From Actinomycetes bacterium (lineage in GTDB: Bacteria > Actinomycetota > Acidimicrobiia > Acidimicrobiales > Bog-793): a stretch of 37,023 nucleotides of DNA. Shown piece by piece: positions 17,579 through 25,756 of the stretch (positions within the stretch are counted from its first letter, which is position 1; each line of letters begins with the position of its first letter). Under the pieces are notes generated by a model. It was given only the letters and a program-made list of their open reading frames with translations, did not search any database and had not been told where the DNA came from. The position numbers and the translations under genes are program-made. The stretch covers positions 1-37,023 of the forward strand of contig JAJZLV010000053.1 of the NCBI GenBank assembly GCA_021803215.1. Reading direction: 5' to 3'.

Positions 17579-19126
17579 TCAGCGGGCGTTGAGGCGGGCG
17601 AACATCGGCCGCCCCGTCTTGTAGAGCCGGGGGAACTCCCCGTAGAGCTCGTTGTAGCAGGAGGCATTGGCCTGCATGGGCTCGAAGATCGTCTCGGCGG
17701 GCACGAGGGAGCGCACCTCATCGGCTGCGAAGCTCCCGAGCGCCAGGCCGGCAAAGATGGCCGCTCCGCGCAAGTTGGCGCGAAAGGGCATCTTCACCCG
17801 CTCGACCGTCCGGCCCATCACGTCGGCGTGGATCTGGCACCACAGATCGGACTGGGCCCCGCCCCCGATGATGCGGATCGGGTCGAGGCGCCGCCCGGCG
17901 AATGACTCGACCGAGTCGTGCAGCCAACGGTTGTTGAGGGCCACGCCCTCGAGCACAGCCCGGGCGAGGTCAGCCCTTGTCGTGGCGACCGAGAGGTTGT
18001 GGAAACCGCCGCGGGCTCGCCGATCGTCTACCGGTGAGCGCTCGCCGTTCAGCCACGGCGTGAAGACGACCTTTCCGGCTCCCGGCTTGGCGGTGGCGGC
18101 CTCGGCCGTCGCTTGGTCGAAGGTGGCGCCGGGAAAGGCGAGGTCGCGGAACCACTGCAGGCAGTAGCCACCGGTCTCGTGGTTGTTGGCGATGAGGTAG
18201 CGGTCCGGGCCGAGGCCGGGGACCGAGACGATCGAGTGGAGGGCGTCGGTCTTCTTGAACGGGACCGGCGCGCCGATCCAGGCGCTCGTCGAGAGGGCGA
18301 GGTGGGTCTCGAAATCACCTACCGCTCCGGCCCCGCAGGCGGCCGAGTGCAGGTCGGGCGTGCCGGTCACGACCTCGACCGAGCCGTCGAGCCCGAGGCG
18401 GCGGGCGACCTCGGGCCGGAGCGGTCCGAGGTTCGAGCCGGTCCGCACGAGTGGCGGCAGCTTGCGCCCGTCGATGCCGGCGAGACGCAAGAGCAATGGG
18501 TCGTAGGCGAGCTTGTCGAGCCGCCGGTTGTCGGTCAACCAGGCTGCCGTCATGGAGGCGTGGGTGGCGACCGCCCGTCCGGTGAAGCACATCGTGAGGA
18601 AGTCGACGGGCTCGAGGTAGAGGGCCGTCTTTCTCGCCACCTCTGGAAGGGCGTTCTCGATGAAAAGGATGTGGCCGATCGGGTCGGCGCCGCTCGAGGA
18701 AGGTGCGCCGCCGGACCGCCTGATCCATTGCAGGGCCGGGCGGGGGGCGTATCCCGCCACGGGGCCGCCGATCACCTTTCGGGAGTAGGGACCGCCCCGG
18801 CTGTCCATCCAGAGAATGCACTGGCCGACCGGCTGGCCCTGCTCGTCGACCGGGACGGTGCTCGACCACTGACCCGTCACCGAGACGGCCGCCACCTCGT
18901 TCGGATCGACCACCCCGCTCTGCAGGGCGCGGGTAGCCGAGTCCGCCACGAGCTCCCACCATCTGCCGGCGTCCTGGACGGCACCGCCCCCCTCGCTCCA
19001 GGCGGTCGTGACCGGGCGGTGCTCCTGCCAGAGAACCTCGCCATCCAGGCGGACGAGGCCGACCTTCGGTCCCCCGGTGCCGAGGTCGACGGCTAGGCAG
19101 ACCCTTTGTCTCGAGGGGGCGCTCAC
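17579..19126 (-). CDS. FGGY-family carbohydrate kinase (xylulokinase-like)
   Basis: A 515-residue sugar or polyol kinase of the actin-like ATPase fold. The N-terminal phosphate loop is LAVDLGTGGPKVGLV. The catalytic aspartate region is GTPDLHSAACGAG and the second ATP-binding segment is IIGGGAQSDLWCQIHADVMG, with PFRANLRGAAIFAGLALG after it. It resembles xylulokinases most, but substrate specificity in FGGY kinases cannot be called by eye. GTG 19126 overlaps the TGA of the PLP enzyme gene upstream (GTGA), so the two proteins are made together. It converges with the MBL gene, 8 bases between the two stops. Confidence 0.9.
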   Translation of the reverse strand: MSAPSRQRVCLAVDLGTGGPKVGLVRLDGEVLWQEHRPVTTAWSEGGGAVQDAGRWWELVADSATRALQSGVVDPNEVAAVSVTGQWSSTVPVDEQGQPVGQCILWMDSRGGPYSRKVIGGPVAGYAPRPALQWIRRSGGAPSSSGADPIGHILFIENALPEVARKTALYLEPVDFLTMCFTGRAVATHASMTAAWLTDNRRLDKLAYDPLLLRLAGIDGRKLPPLVRTGSNLGPLRPEVARRLGLDGSVEVVTGTPDLHSAACGAGAVGDFETHLALSTSAWIGAPVPFKKTDALHSIVSVPGLGPDRYLIANNHETGGYCLQWFRDLAFPGATFDQATAEAATAKPGAGKVVFTPWLNGERSPVDDRRARGGFHNLSVATTRADLARAVLEGVALNNRWLHDSVESFAGRRLDPIRIIGGGAQSDLWCQIHADVMGRTVERVKMPFRANLRGAAIFAGLALGSFAADEVRSLVPAETIFEPMQANASCYNELYGEFPRLYKTGRPMFARLNAR

Positions 19127-20520
19127 TTGGCGGGGACTGCCTGGTGCCGGTCCATCATGTCGGCCATCACCATCTTGATGAACTGGTCCGCCTCGGCGGT
19201 CATCCCGCCGGCCACCCCGCCGTAGATGGCGCCGCTCGAGGGGGCCGTGCCGGCCGCCTCCTTCTCCTTGGCATACTCGATCGCCGCCGCCAGGTCGGCC
19301 GAGAAGGCCGCGACCACGCCCTTTTGGGTCTGAGGTCGGGTGACCGCCATGTGGAGGGCGTTCGGGTACTGCTGTCCGTTGAAGCGCCAGCCTCTTTGCC
19401 GCATGAAGTCGTTCACGTGGTAGATGTCGAAAAGGTCGCTTGTGAAGGAGAAGAGGAAGGTCGGCCGGCCGAGGATCCGCAGCTCCCTGTGGGAGGCGAC
19501 CGCCTCCTGCATGGCGGCCGCGGCGGCGAAGATCTCCGCCGCGTAACGGCGGTAGCCGCTGCGCCCGAGCGAGACGAGCGAAGCCCAGGTGGCCGCCAGC
19601 AGACCACCCGAGCGTGAGCCGTCCATCCCCGGTGAGCAGTACTTCCCACCGCTCCAGTCGGTCAGGTAGAAGTACTGGGCGTTCCTGAGAGCCTTGTCTC
19701 TGAACAGGACCGTCGAAGAGCCCTTGAAGGCGTAGCCGTACTTGTGGGTGTCGGCCGAGATCGAGGTGACCCCCGGGAGGCGGAAGTCGAAGGGCGGGAC
19801 GGGGTAGCCGAGCTCCTCGCCGAAGGGGAGGATGAAGCCCCCGAGGCAGGCGTCTACGTGGAGGCCGATACCGGCCGAGCGAGCCAGCTCGGAGAGCCCG
19901 TCGATCGGGTCGGTCGTGCCGTAGCCGTAGTTGCAGGCCGATCCGACAAGGGCGATGGTGTCCTCGTCGATGTGGGAGGCGACCCAGTCGAGGTCGACGA
20001 GAGTCGTGTCCGGGTCGATCGGCGCTCGGCGCAGCTCGATGCCGAAGAGGTGGCAGGCCTTGTCGAAGGCCGGGTGGGCGGTCTCGGGCTTGATGAGGTT
20101 CGGATGCTCGACGCCCCGGCTGGTGGCAGCGTGCTCGCGGTAGGCGAGGACGGCATGGGCGATGCTGCCAGTCCCGCCGCTCGTCACGAGCCCGGCAGGC
20201 TCGGTGCCCTCGATCGCACCGGCGTGGAACAGGTCGAGCGCCATGGCGATGATCTCGCCCTCGAAGCGGGTCTGGCTCGGACACATGTCGCGCTGCAAGG
20301 CGTTCACGTGGGCGAAGAGGCCGAAGGTCTCGTTCATGAAGCCGTAGTGCTCGTGGTCCCCGCAGTACATCGTGCCCGAGCACTTGCCGGTCTCCCAGAA
20401 GGCGTCCTCTTCGGACGCCATCTCCCGCAGTTCGGCGAGGATCTCCTCTCGCGGGCGTCCCTGCTCGGGAAGAGACCGCAGCACTCCGTAGCGGCTCGCA
20501 TAGGGATACTCGTTGCTCAA
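19123..20520 (-). CDS. PLP-dependent lyase/decarboxylase, sphingosine-1-phosphate lyase-like
   Basis: A 465-residue fold-type I PLP enzyme of the group II decarboxylase superfamily. The PLP lysine is Lys260 in SADTHKYGYAFKGSS, the form typical of sphingosine-1-phosphate lyase. Asp223 (HVDACLGGF) pairs with the pyridine nitrogen and His149 (ETAHPAFDKA) stacks on the ring. The active-site loop GTMYCGDHEHYG and MNETFGLFAHVNALQRD also follow the lyase pattern. Such lyases cleave a phosphorylated amino alcohol retro-aldol fashion. No N-terminal membrane helix is present, unlike the eukaryotic enzyme. The start is TTG 20518-20520, preceded by a strong AGGAGGT 5 bases away; the longer frame upstream is not protein-like. 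Coupled to an FGGY kinase. Confidence 0.85.
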   Translation of the reverse strand: MSNEYPYASRYGVLRSLPEQGRPREEILAELREMASEEDAFWETGKCSGTMYCGDHEHYGFMNETFGLFAHVNALQRDMCPSQTRFEGEIIAMALDLFHAGAIEGTEPAGLVTSGGTGSIAHAVLAYREHAATSRGVEHPNLIKPETAHPAFDKACHLFGIELRRAPIDPDTTLVDLDWVASHIDEDTIALVGSACNYGYGTTDPIDGLSELARSAGIGLHVDACLGGFILPFGEELGYPVPPFDFRLPGVTSISADTHKYGYAFKGSSTVLFRDKALRNAQYFYLTDWSGGKYCSPGMDGSRSGGLLAATWASLVSLGRSGYRRYAAEIFAAAAAMQEAVASHRELRILGRPTFLFSFTSDLFDIYHVNDFMRQRGWRFNGQQYPNALHMAVTRPQTQKGVVAAFSADLAAAIEYAKEKEAAGTAPSSGAIYGGVAGGMTAEADQFIKMVMADMMDRHQAVPAK

Positions 20521-20548
20521 GGGGACCTCCTCATCGGCCGGCCGGTGT

Positions 20549-20559
20549 AAACGATACGG
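20549..20559 (-). promoter_or_regulatory. Copy of the TetR-site core upstream of the PLP-lyase gene
   Basis: The 11 bases AAACGATACGG (plus-strand reading) are identical to those inside the palindrome at 2978-2993 and lie in the same orientation relative to the downstream gene, 28 bases before its start. The second half-site is not kept here, so it would be a half operator at best. Chance sharing of an 11-mer in a 37-kb window is common; only the position makes it notable. Confidence 0.2.
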
Positions 20560-20689
20560 GCTCGTGGCGCGGGGCTCCCCTGCCGGGGCCAGCTCTGGCC
20601 ACCTCGAAGGCGCTGTGGCGAGTCGGCGGCAGACCCAAGGTTGGTCGCAGGCGTCGTCGCGGCTCTTCATCACAGCGGGCGGTGAGCGC

Positions 20690-21456
20690 GACAAGGCCTG
20701 GGGCGACGAGACGATCCGCTGGCACCCAAGTGAGGGCTGGCTCGAGATCGCGACAAAGCCACCCGGCCGCGTTTGCATCCGGCCAACCGGTCGCACGGTC
20801 GCTACCGCGTCACCTGGCCGTATCGGGGAGACGAGGTGACGGTGCAGGCCACAAGCGGTGCCGTTCGCTCCGACATCCTCTAGGACCCGACTGAGCAACC
20901 CCGGTACGCAGACGCCTCATCGACGACCATGCCACCCCCATCGCATCCCTGGACAGCTACGCCGTGGCCCGGTGATGGCGGCAGAGGCGAACGACAAGCA
21001 CCCGGCCGTCTCAGTGCGTGATGGCTACAGCAACCCGGTCGGTCTGCCGATCACCAGCTCGCTTGTCCTCGGTGGCCTCCCCACATCCACCGGGGGCGGG
21101 CTCATACGGGACGCCAGCTCGCGATCATCGAGATCGCCGCTGTCCATCGCCCGGGGGCTTTGGACATCGAGGGATCGGGCTTAGATGCGGCCCGTCCCGC
21201 GAGCCGGGAGAAGAGAGGCAACCGCCGGTCACCTACCAGGAGGTGCAAGAGGTTGCACCGTCACATCTCGGGCCTGTTGACCGCCAAACTGCGCGACCGG
21301 CTCACCCAGATGGCCTGCGACGCAGGGGTGGCGGGTCATCGCCGCCACTCCGCCTGAGCGCCGAGCGCCCATGCCTCGTCGCCGGGCTCGCTGTCCGAGG
21401 TCGCTTCTCCCTGTGACCACCGCTGCATGGTGGCCGGTGAGAGATCGTTGATTTGA
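20690..21456 (+). pseudogene. Decayed TnpB-like transposase gene (IS605/IS607 type)
   Basis: Fills most of the 1061-base gap between the PLP-lyase and TldE genes. No long reading frame survives, but pieces in all three forward frames line up in order with one large actinobacterial TnpB-like protein. These are GDETIRWHPSEGWLEI (from about 20702), ANRSHGRYRVTWPYRGDEV and QATSGAVRSDI (20782-20880), then DGYSNPVGLPIT and LVLGGLPTS (about 21020-21090). They are followed by ARPASREKRGNRRSP and LLTAKLRDRLTQMACDAGV (21185-21340), and finally CMVAGERSLI ending at 21456. At least three frameshifts and an internal stop are needed. The conserved C-terminal zinc-finger and catalytic segment after DAGV is garbled. 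The match is to my memory of the family and needs a search. Confidence 0.7.
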
Positions 21457-21581
21457 ACTGTGCCTTCAAGACCACGGTGCCTACCCGAGGCGAAGGACAC
21501 GAGGTGGCCCAGGATCGCCCGGTCGCTCGCCGGGCGCTACTCACCATCGCGCCGGGTCAGGAACGGTCGCCGCCGTCGCGT

Positions 21582-22979
21582 CTAGGTTGCCGGACTGACC
21601 GAGCTCATGTTGAAGCCGTCCACCCTGAGCGGAGGCATGGCGGAGCGAGTCAGCCACTCGCCCCATTCACGCGACAGACAGCGCTCGGTGCTGCCCGCCT
21701 CGGCCGTCCGCCTCAAGATGTCGAGCGGGCTCTCGTTGAAGCGAAAGTTGTTCACCGCCCCCACCACCTCACCCTTGTCGATCAGGTAGACGCCGTCGCG
21801 GGTGAGCCCGGTGAGAAGGAGAGTGGCCGGATCGACGGGACGGATGTACCAAAGGCATGTGAGGAGGAGCCCACGCTCGGTGCGACCCACCATCTCGTCG
21901 ACGTTGGCGCTTGCTCCCGGGAGCTCGAGGACGAGGTTGTCGACGTCGGGGGTGAAGGTGCCACCCGCCGCCGAACGGGCAGCACCCGCCCGGTGATACC
22001 TAAGACGGCGGAGCACGCCGTGACGCACCATGTCGACCCGGGAGGTGGCCACCCCGTTGTCGAAGACCGACGAGTCGGCCGTCGAGGCTTTTGCTATCAC
22101 GAAGGGCGGGGTCGGAAAGCGAGCGTCAGCCGGGTCGCCGTAAAGGTCGAAGGGGAGGTCGAAGAGCTTCTCTCCGACTCTCGTCTTACCGCTCGGGGCG
22201 GAGAAGACGTTCCGCCCCTCCTCAGCCTGCCTGCCGGAGGCGAACTTGTCGAGCATGAGGACGAGGTCCGCCACCGCATCTGGCGGAAGGAGCGTCTCGT
22301 ACCGGCCGGCCGGGAGCTCCACTTTGCTGCCGGCCCACCGGAGGCCGCGTGCGACGCGGGCCTCGAGGCCTTCGAGGTCGACATCGGAGAAGTCGTTCGT
22401 GCCGGTACCCGCCCAGGCCGACCGGGATCCGTCAGCCGCCCGCCCGACCAGTTCCACCCGGCCGCTCGGGGTGGAAAAGCGCCGCCTCAGCCCGGTCGAG
22501 GAGGCGAGGTAGGTGGTGGTCACCTCGTGGCGAGCGAAGCCGGCCCTCACCTCGTTGGAGGACTCGGCGCGCGCGAACAGGTCGTTCAGCCTGGAGAGCA
22601 CCGGCTCGAGTCGTCCGAGGTCGGTGTCGGGGGCAGCTGTGGCGAAGTCGGCGTCGTTTGCCTCGGGCCCTACGAGCTCGAAGGCATCCTCGGCTGGCTC
22701 CGAGCCGGCCGCGTCGGCTCTCGAAAGCCTGACCAGCTCCTCGACGGGGAGAGCGCCGCTGGCAGAGGCAACCCCGGACGCGATGCCGGCCGCCCTGGAT
22801 TCGAAGCTCACCAGCGTGACGTTTCGCTGCCGCCGAACGCCGTTCGTCGTGACAGTGTTGTTTGCGAAGCGGACCTCGGCCGAGTAGGACTCCTCGACGA
22901 TCGCCAGCCGGCCGGCCGTTCCAGCACCAGCAATGGCACGCTCTGCCAGCTCAGCCGGGCCTGTCATCTGAGAGCTCAT
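21582..22979 (-). CDS. tldE: TldE/PmbA-like subunit of a TldD/TldE metalloprotease
   Basis: A 465-residue protein of the PmbA/TldD family, the partner lacking the metal site. TldD-TldE heterodimers thread and cut unstructured peptides (in E. coli, microcin B17 precursor and CcdA). N-terminal domain features are in YSAEVRFANNTVTTNGVRR. The C-terminal beta-rich domain includes FDNGVATSRVDMVRHGVLRR, LLTGLTRDGVYLIDKGEVVG and AVNNFRFNESPLDILRR, all diagnostic. No HExxxH is present, as expected for TldE. ATG 22977-22979 overlaps the TldD stop by 4 bases, so equal synthesis of both subunits is likely. Confidence 0.92.
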   Translation of the reverse strand: MSSQMTGPAELAERAIAGAGTAGRLAIVEESYSAEVRFANNTVTTNGVRRQRNVTLVSFESRAAGIASGVASASGALPVEELVRLSRADAAGSEPAEDAFELVGPEANDADFATAAPDTDLGRLEPVLSRLNDLFARAESSNEVRAGFARHEVTTTYLASSTGLRRRFSTPSGRVELVGRAADGSRSAWAGTGTNDFSDVDLEGLEARVARGLRWAGSKVELPAGRYETLLPPDAVADLVLMLDKFASGRQAEEGRNVFSAPSGKTRVGEKLFDLPFDLYGDPADARFPTPPFVIAKASTADSSVFDNGVATSRVDMVRHGVLRRLRYHRAGAARSAAGGTFTPDVDNLVLELPGASANVDEMVGRTERGLLLTCLWYIRPVDPATLLLTGLTRDGVYLIDKGEVVGAVNNFRFNESPLDILRRTAEAGSTERCLSREWGEWLTRSAMPPLRVDGFNMSSVSPAT

Positions 22980-24481
22980 CGCCCGGACTCCGCTTTCGTG
23001 TTCAAGACGTTGACCTGGCGAAAGAGGGCGGCCGGGCAGCCGTGGCTGACGGGAGCTGATTGCATCGGCTGGCCCTTCCCGCAGTTGAAGGCCCCGCCGA
23101 GCACATAGGTGGAGGATCCGCCAACTGCCTCCATCGAGCCCCAGAAGTCCGTTGTCCGGGCCTGGTAGGCGACGTCTTTCAGCTGGCCGGTGAGCCGTCC
23201 GTTCTCAATCGAGAAGAAGCGCTGGCCGGTGAACTGGAAGTTGTGGCGCTGCATGTCGATCGACCAGCTCTTGTCACCGACGACATAGATGCCACTTTCG
23301 ACCGCCCCGATCAGGTCCTGGAGCGTGACCTCGTCGCGGGCGGGCTGCAAGGAGACGTTCGCCATCCGCTGGATCGGCGTCTGGAGGGCGGACTCGGCGT
23401 AGGCGCAGCCGTTGGAACGTGAGAAACCCATCTCGGCCGCGATGCGGCGGTCCAGCTGGTAGCCGCGGAGGACCCCGTCGATGACGAGGTCGAACGACTG
23501 CCCCTCGACCCCTTCGTCGTCGACGGCGATAGTCGATAGCCCGTGCTCGACGGTACGGTCCGCTCTTATGTTCATCACCTCGGAGCCGTAACGAAGAGAG
23601 CCGAGCTTGTCGAAGGTGGCGAAAGAGGTCCCCGCCATGGCCGCTTCGTAGCCCATTGCCCGGTCGAGCTCGGTGGCATGGCCGATCGACTCGTGGATCG
23701 TGAGCCAGAGGTTGCTCGGGTCGATCACCAGGTCGTAATGGCCTGCCTCGACCGATAGGGCCTGCCTCTTCTCCGCCAGATGCCCGGGCAGCTCCGCTAG
23801 CTCGATCTCGAAATCCCAGCCGGTGCCGACGAGGTACTCCCATCCCCGACCGGCCGGCGGTGCCAGGGTGCGCATCGTCTCGAATTCGCCGGTCTGCGGG
23901 TCGACCGAGAGGATCTCGACCGTCGGGTGGATCCTCACCCTGCGCTGGATGGCGGTCGTACCGGCTAGGTCGGCGTAGTACTTGTCCTCGACCACGGCGC
24001 GGACTGAGGCTGTGACGTGGTCTACCTCCGGCGAGGCGAGCAGGCGGTCGCTCCAGGTACCCAAGAGCTCGACCTTCTCCTGCAGCGGAACGTCGACCGG
24101 GTCGATCTCGTAGGACGAAACCCACTCGACCCGGCCGTGAGGCTCCTCCGGGGCGAGCTCGACCCGGCGTCTCAGCGCCTGGCTCGTCGCTCGGGCCGTG
24201 GCCACCGCGCGGCGTGCGAGGCCGGCCCCGGCATCGGCTCCGAGCTCGACGGTGGCGGCGAAGCCGAAAGAACCCTCCTCGACCACCCGGCAGCTGGCAC
24301 CGAGGCTCGTCTCGTCGAGCGAGGTCTCGACTCGGCCGTCCCGCAGGGTGAGGAGCTGTGAGCGGGTCTGCTCGACGCGCACCGAGGCGCTGTCGCAGCC
24401 CGCCAAGCCGGCCGCCTCGAGGGCCGCCGCCGCCATCTCGTCGAGGCGAAGGTCCTGGAACGAGTCGCTCTGTCCTGCCAC
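22976..24481 (-). CDS. tldD: TldD-like catalytic subunit of a TldD/TldE metalloprotease
   Basis: A 501-residue protein with the TldD zinc motif HESIGH (His263, Glu264, His268: HExxxH) and the downstream cysteine ligand in AFNCGKGQP near the C-terminus. Other family blocks: SVRVEQTRSQLLTLRDGRVE at the N-terminus and RSNGCAYAESALQTPIQRM. The active site lies in a closed tunnel that admits only unfolded peptides, by analogy with the E. coli structure. It starts 3 bases after the nitrobindin-like gene and overlaps tldE by 4, giving a three-gene operon. No precursor peptide gene is seen nearby. Confidence 0.93.
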   Translation of the reverse strand: MAGQSDSFQDLRLDEMAAAALEAAGLAGCDSASVRVEQTRSQLLTLRDGRVETSLDETSLGASCRVVEEGSFGFAATVELGADAGAGLARRAVATARATSQALRRRVELAPEEPHGRVEWVSSYEIDPVDVPLQEKVELLGTWSDRLLASPEVDHVTASVRAVVEDKYYADLAGTTAIQRRVRIHPTVEILSVDPQTGEFETMRTLAPPAGRGWEYLVGTGWDFEIELAELPGHLAEKRQALSVEAGHYDLVIDPSNLWLTIHESIGHATELDRAMGYEAAMAGTSFATFDKLGSLRYGSEVMNIRADRTVEHGLSTIAVDDEGVEGQSFDLVIDGVLRGYQLDRRIAAEMGFSRSNGCAYAESALQTPIQRMANVSLQPARDEVTLQDLIGAVESGIYVVGDKSWSIDMQRHNFQFTGQRFFSIENGRLTGQLKDVAYQARTTDFWGSMEAVGGSSTYVLGGAFNCGKGQPMQSAPVSHGCPAALFRQVNVLNTKAESGR

Positions 24482-24484
24482 CGG

Positions 24485-24940
24485 TTAGGCCCTCTTCAAG
24501 ATGGATCGGGTGTGGCCCGTCAAGGCCTCGTCGTTCATCGCTATGTCGAGCTCCACCAACAAGGTCTCGTCTCTCAGGATCAGGTGGCGAGCGGTCGCCG
24601 TGACGTTGAGAGCTGTGGGTGCCTGGCCTATCTCGGTCGAGCCGAGGACGATTCCCTCCGTCGTGAGGCTGCCCGTCAGCACCTCAGTGATTCCCGTCGG
24701 CGCCGCGATCGTCATGGACACTGTGCCGTCCTCGCCGAGCGAGAGGTAGCCGCTCTCGGCGTGTGCGGTGGCGCCTTCGAGCGTCCTTGTCAGCTGGTGG
24801 TACTCGATCCAGGCCTTGCCGCGGTGGGCGAAGCTCAGCCGGTCTTTGAAGGAGAAGCCGCCCCAGAGGCCTTCGCCCTCTCCCTCCCATTCGCCGAGCA
24901 GGAAGTCGATGTCGACCGGTGGGGAGCCATCTGAGGTCAC
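24485..24940 (-). CDS. Nitrobindin-like heme-binding beta-barrel protein
   Basis: A 151-residue protein of the FABP-like nitrobindin family (DUF1794). The N-terminal signature LLGEWEGEGEG (14-24) matches the family pattern LLGtWeGeGeG. Beta strands alternate throughout, and a conserved late histidine, His143 (GHTRSILKRA), fits the proximal heme ligand described for mycobacterial and plant nitrobindins. These proteins bind ferric heme, react with NO or peroxynitrite, and are thought to sense or detoxify reactive nitrogen. GTG 24938-24940 is the start; ribosome site weak. It is the first gene of the operon with tldD and tldE. Confidence 0.85.
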   Translation of the reverse strand: MTSDGSPPVDIDFLLGEWEGEGEGLWGGFSFKDRLSFAHRGKAWIEYHQLTRTLEGATAHAESGYLSLGEDGTVSMTIAAPTGITEVLTGSLTTEGIVLGSTEIGQAPTALNVTATARHLILRDETLLVELDIAMNDEALTGHTRSILKRA

Positions 24941-25495
24941 CCGCAGAACCGTAGTTTTCCGGCGAGCGGTCTGCAGCCTTGGCCGAAAGATGACTTACCT
25001 CGGGCTCGCCTGTTTGCTCCCCCCGGGTTCGGCAGCTCGCCCGCATCGAACCAGCGGTAAGCGGTCCGGGGGTGGATGGGTTGGGCCCCAGCCCTCTCAG
25101 CAGAGTTCATCGTTGCTCACACTGATCTGGGGCGTGACAAGGGTGGCAGCCCTAACTTCATGCCACCGTCATGGCAAGAGGATGTGACTCCGTCGCGGCC
25201 CAGTCGAGGATACGGCGAGCCGCTGCAAAAGGCGCCGAGCAAACTGAACTACGGGCCGGTTTCCGCCCGCTGGGAGCCGTGTTGCGCTCCGGGGTGATGA
25301 GCGCGGCGGCCCGACACTCCCGCTGCCGGCGACAGCTCGAGGTCGGTCATTTCTGCTGCGCTTCTCACCGCGGCCTCTGCCTGCGATAGGACACCTCGCT
25401 CCCCGCCCGGAAACCCCCAACTGAGCGAGCACGAGCGAGCGGGGTGTTCACAAGTTAGCTCTGAGGCCAGGGGGAACGTCAGTTTCCGTCCGCGC

Positions 25496-25524
25496 GTTTG
25501 GCGCGGCAGTTTTCGCGCCAAAAC
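25496..25524. repeat. Hairpin: 10-bp stem with one bulge, 8-base loop
   Basis: GTTTGGCGCG (25496-25505) and CGCGCCAAAAC (25514-25524) are inverted repeats with one extra A in the right arm. It is beyond the 3' end of hipA (minus strand) by about 230 bases, too far for a normal terminator, and could mark the end of an insertion. Confidence 0.5.
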
Positions 25525-25543
25525 GACAAAATTCCTGGTAGGA

Positions 25544-25581
25544 GCGCGTGGAAACTTGCCCGATCGCGCGTGGAACTTTGC
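25544..25581. repeat. Two direct 16-base repeats, 22-bp period
   Basis: GCGCGTGGAAACTTGC (25544-25559) and GCGCGTGGAACTTTGC (25566-25581) differ at two positions and are 6 bases apart. Short repeats of this kind occur at insertion-sequence ends (for example IS21-type multiple terminal repeats) and in regulator-binding arrays; nothing here decides which. Confidence 0.5.
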
Positions 25582-25756
25582 TTATGAAGTTCTCAGACTG
25601 CGAGGGCGAGCTGGGGGGACGTGCGCAACGACATCTCTTACTGGCCTCGTAGTGCGTGGGGGCTCGCTCGGCCGGTCGCGATCAGACGAGGGAGCGATGG
25701 TGGCCGCCGTGGCCGGCGGGGAGCACGCAGTAAGCGTCGGCGATCGGCATGGGGGC

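Larger units (their letters stand above)
24941..25756. other. Gene-free stretch between the nitrobindin and hipA genes
   Basis: 816 bases with no convincing gene. The short frames present lack homology I can recognise and have poor third-position bias. GC content falls on the right side (about 25480-25600), where a hairpin (25496-25524) and a near-perfect 16-base direct repeat (25544-25581) lie. A GAGCGAGCACGAGCGAGCGG tandem-like patch occurs near 25420-25442. Promoter of the nitrobindin operon should lie at the left end. The rest resembles mobile-element debris but I could not identify a transposase fragment in it. Confidence 0.4.

Noticed and set aside
17579-20383. A 934-residue fused protein containing the FGGY kinase
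   Set aside because: The upstream 419 residues are the PLP enzyme gene read in the wrong frame; the true kinase start is the coupled GTG at 19126.
21582-24940. Microcin-like peptide maturation cluster around TldD/TldE
   Set aside because: No precursor peptide, cyclodehydratase or exporter gene is next to the pair, and TldD/TldE are widespread housekeeping proteins.
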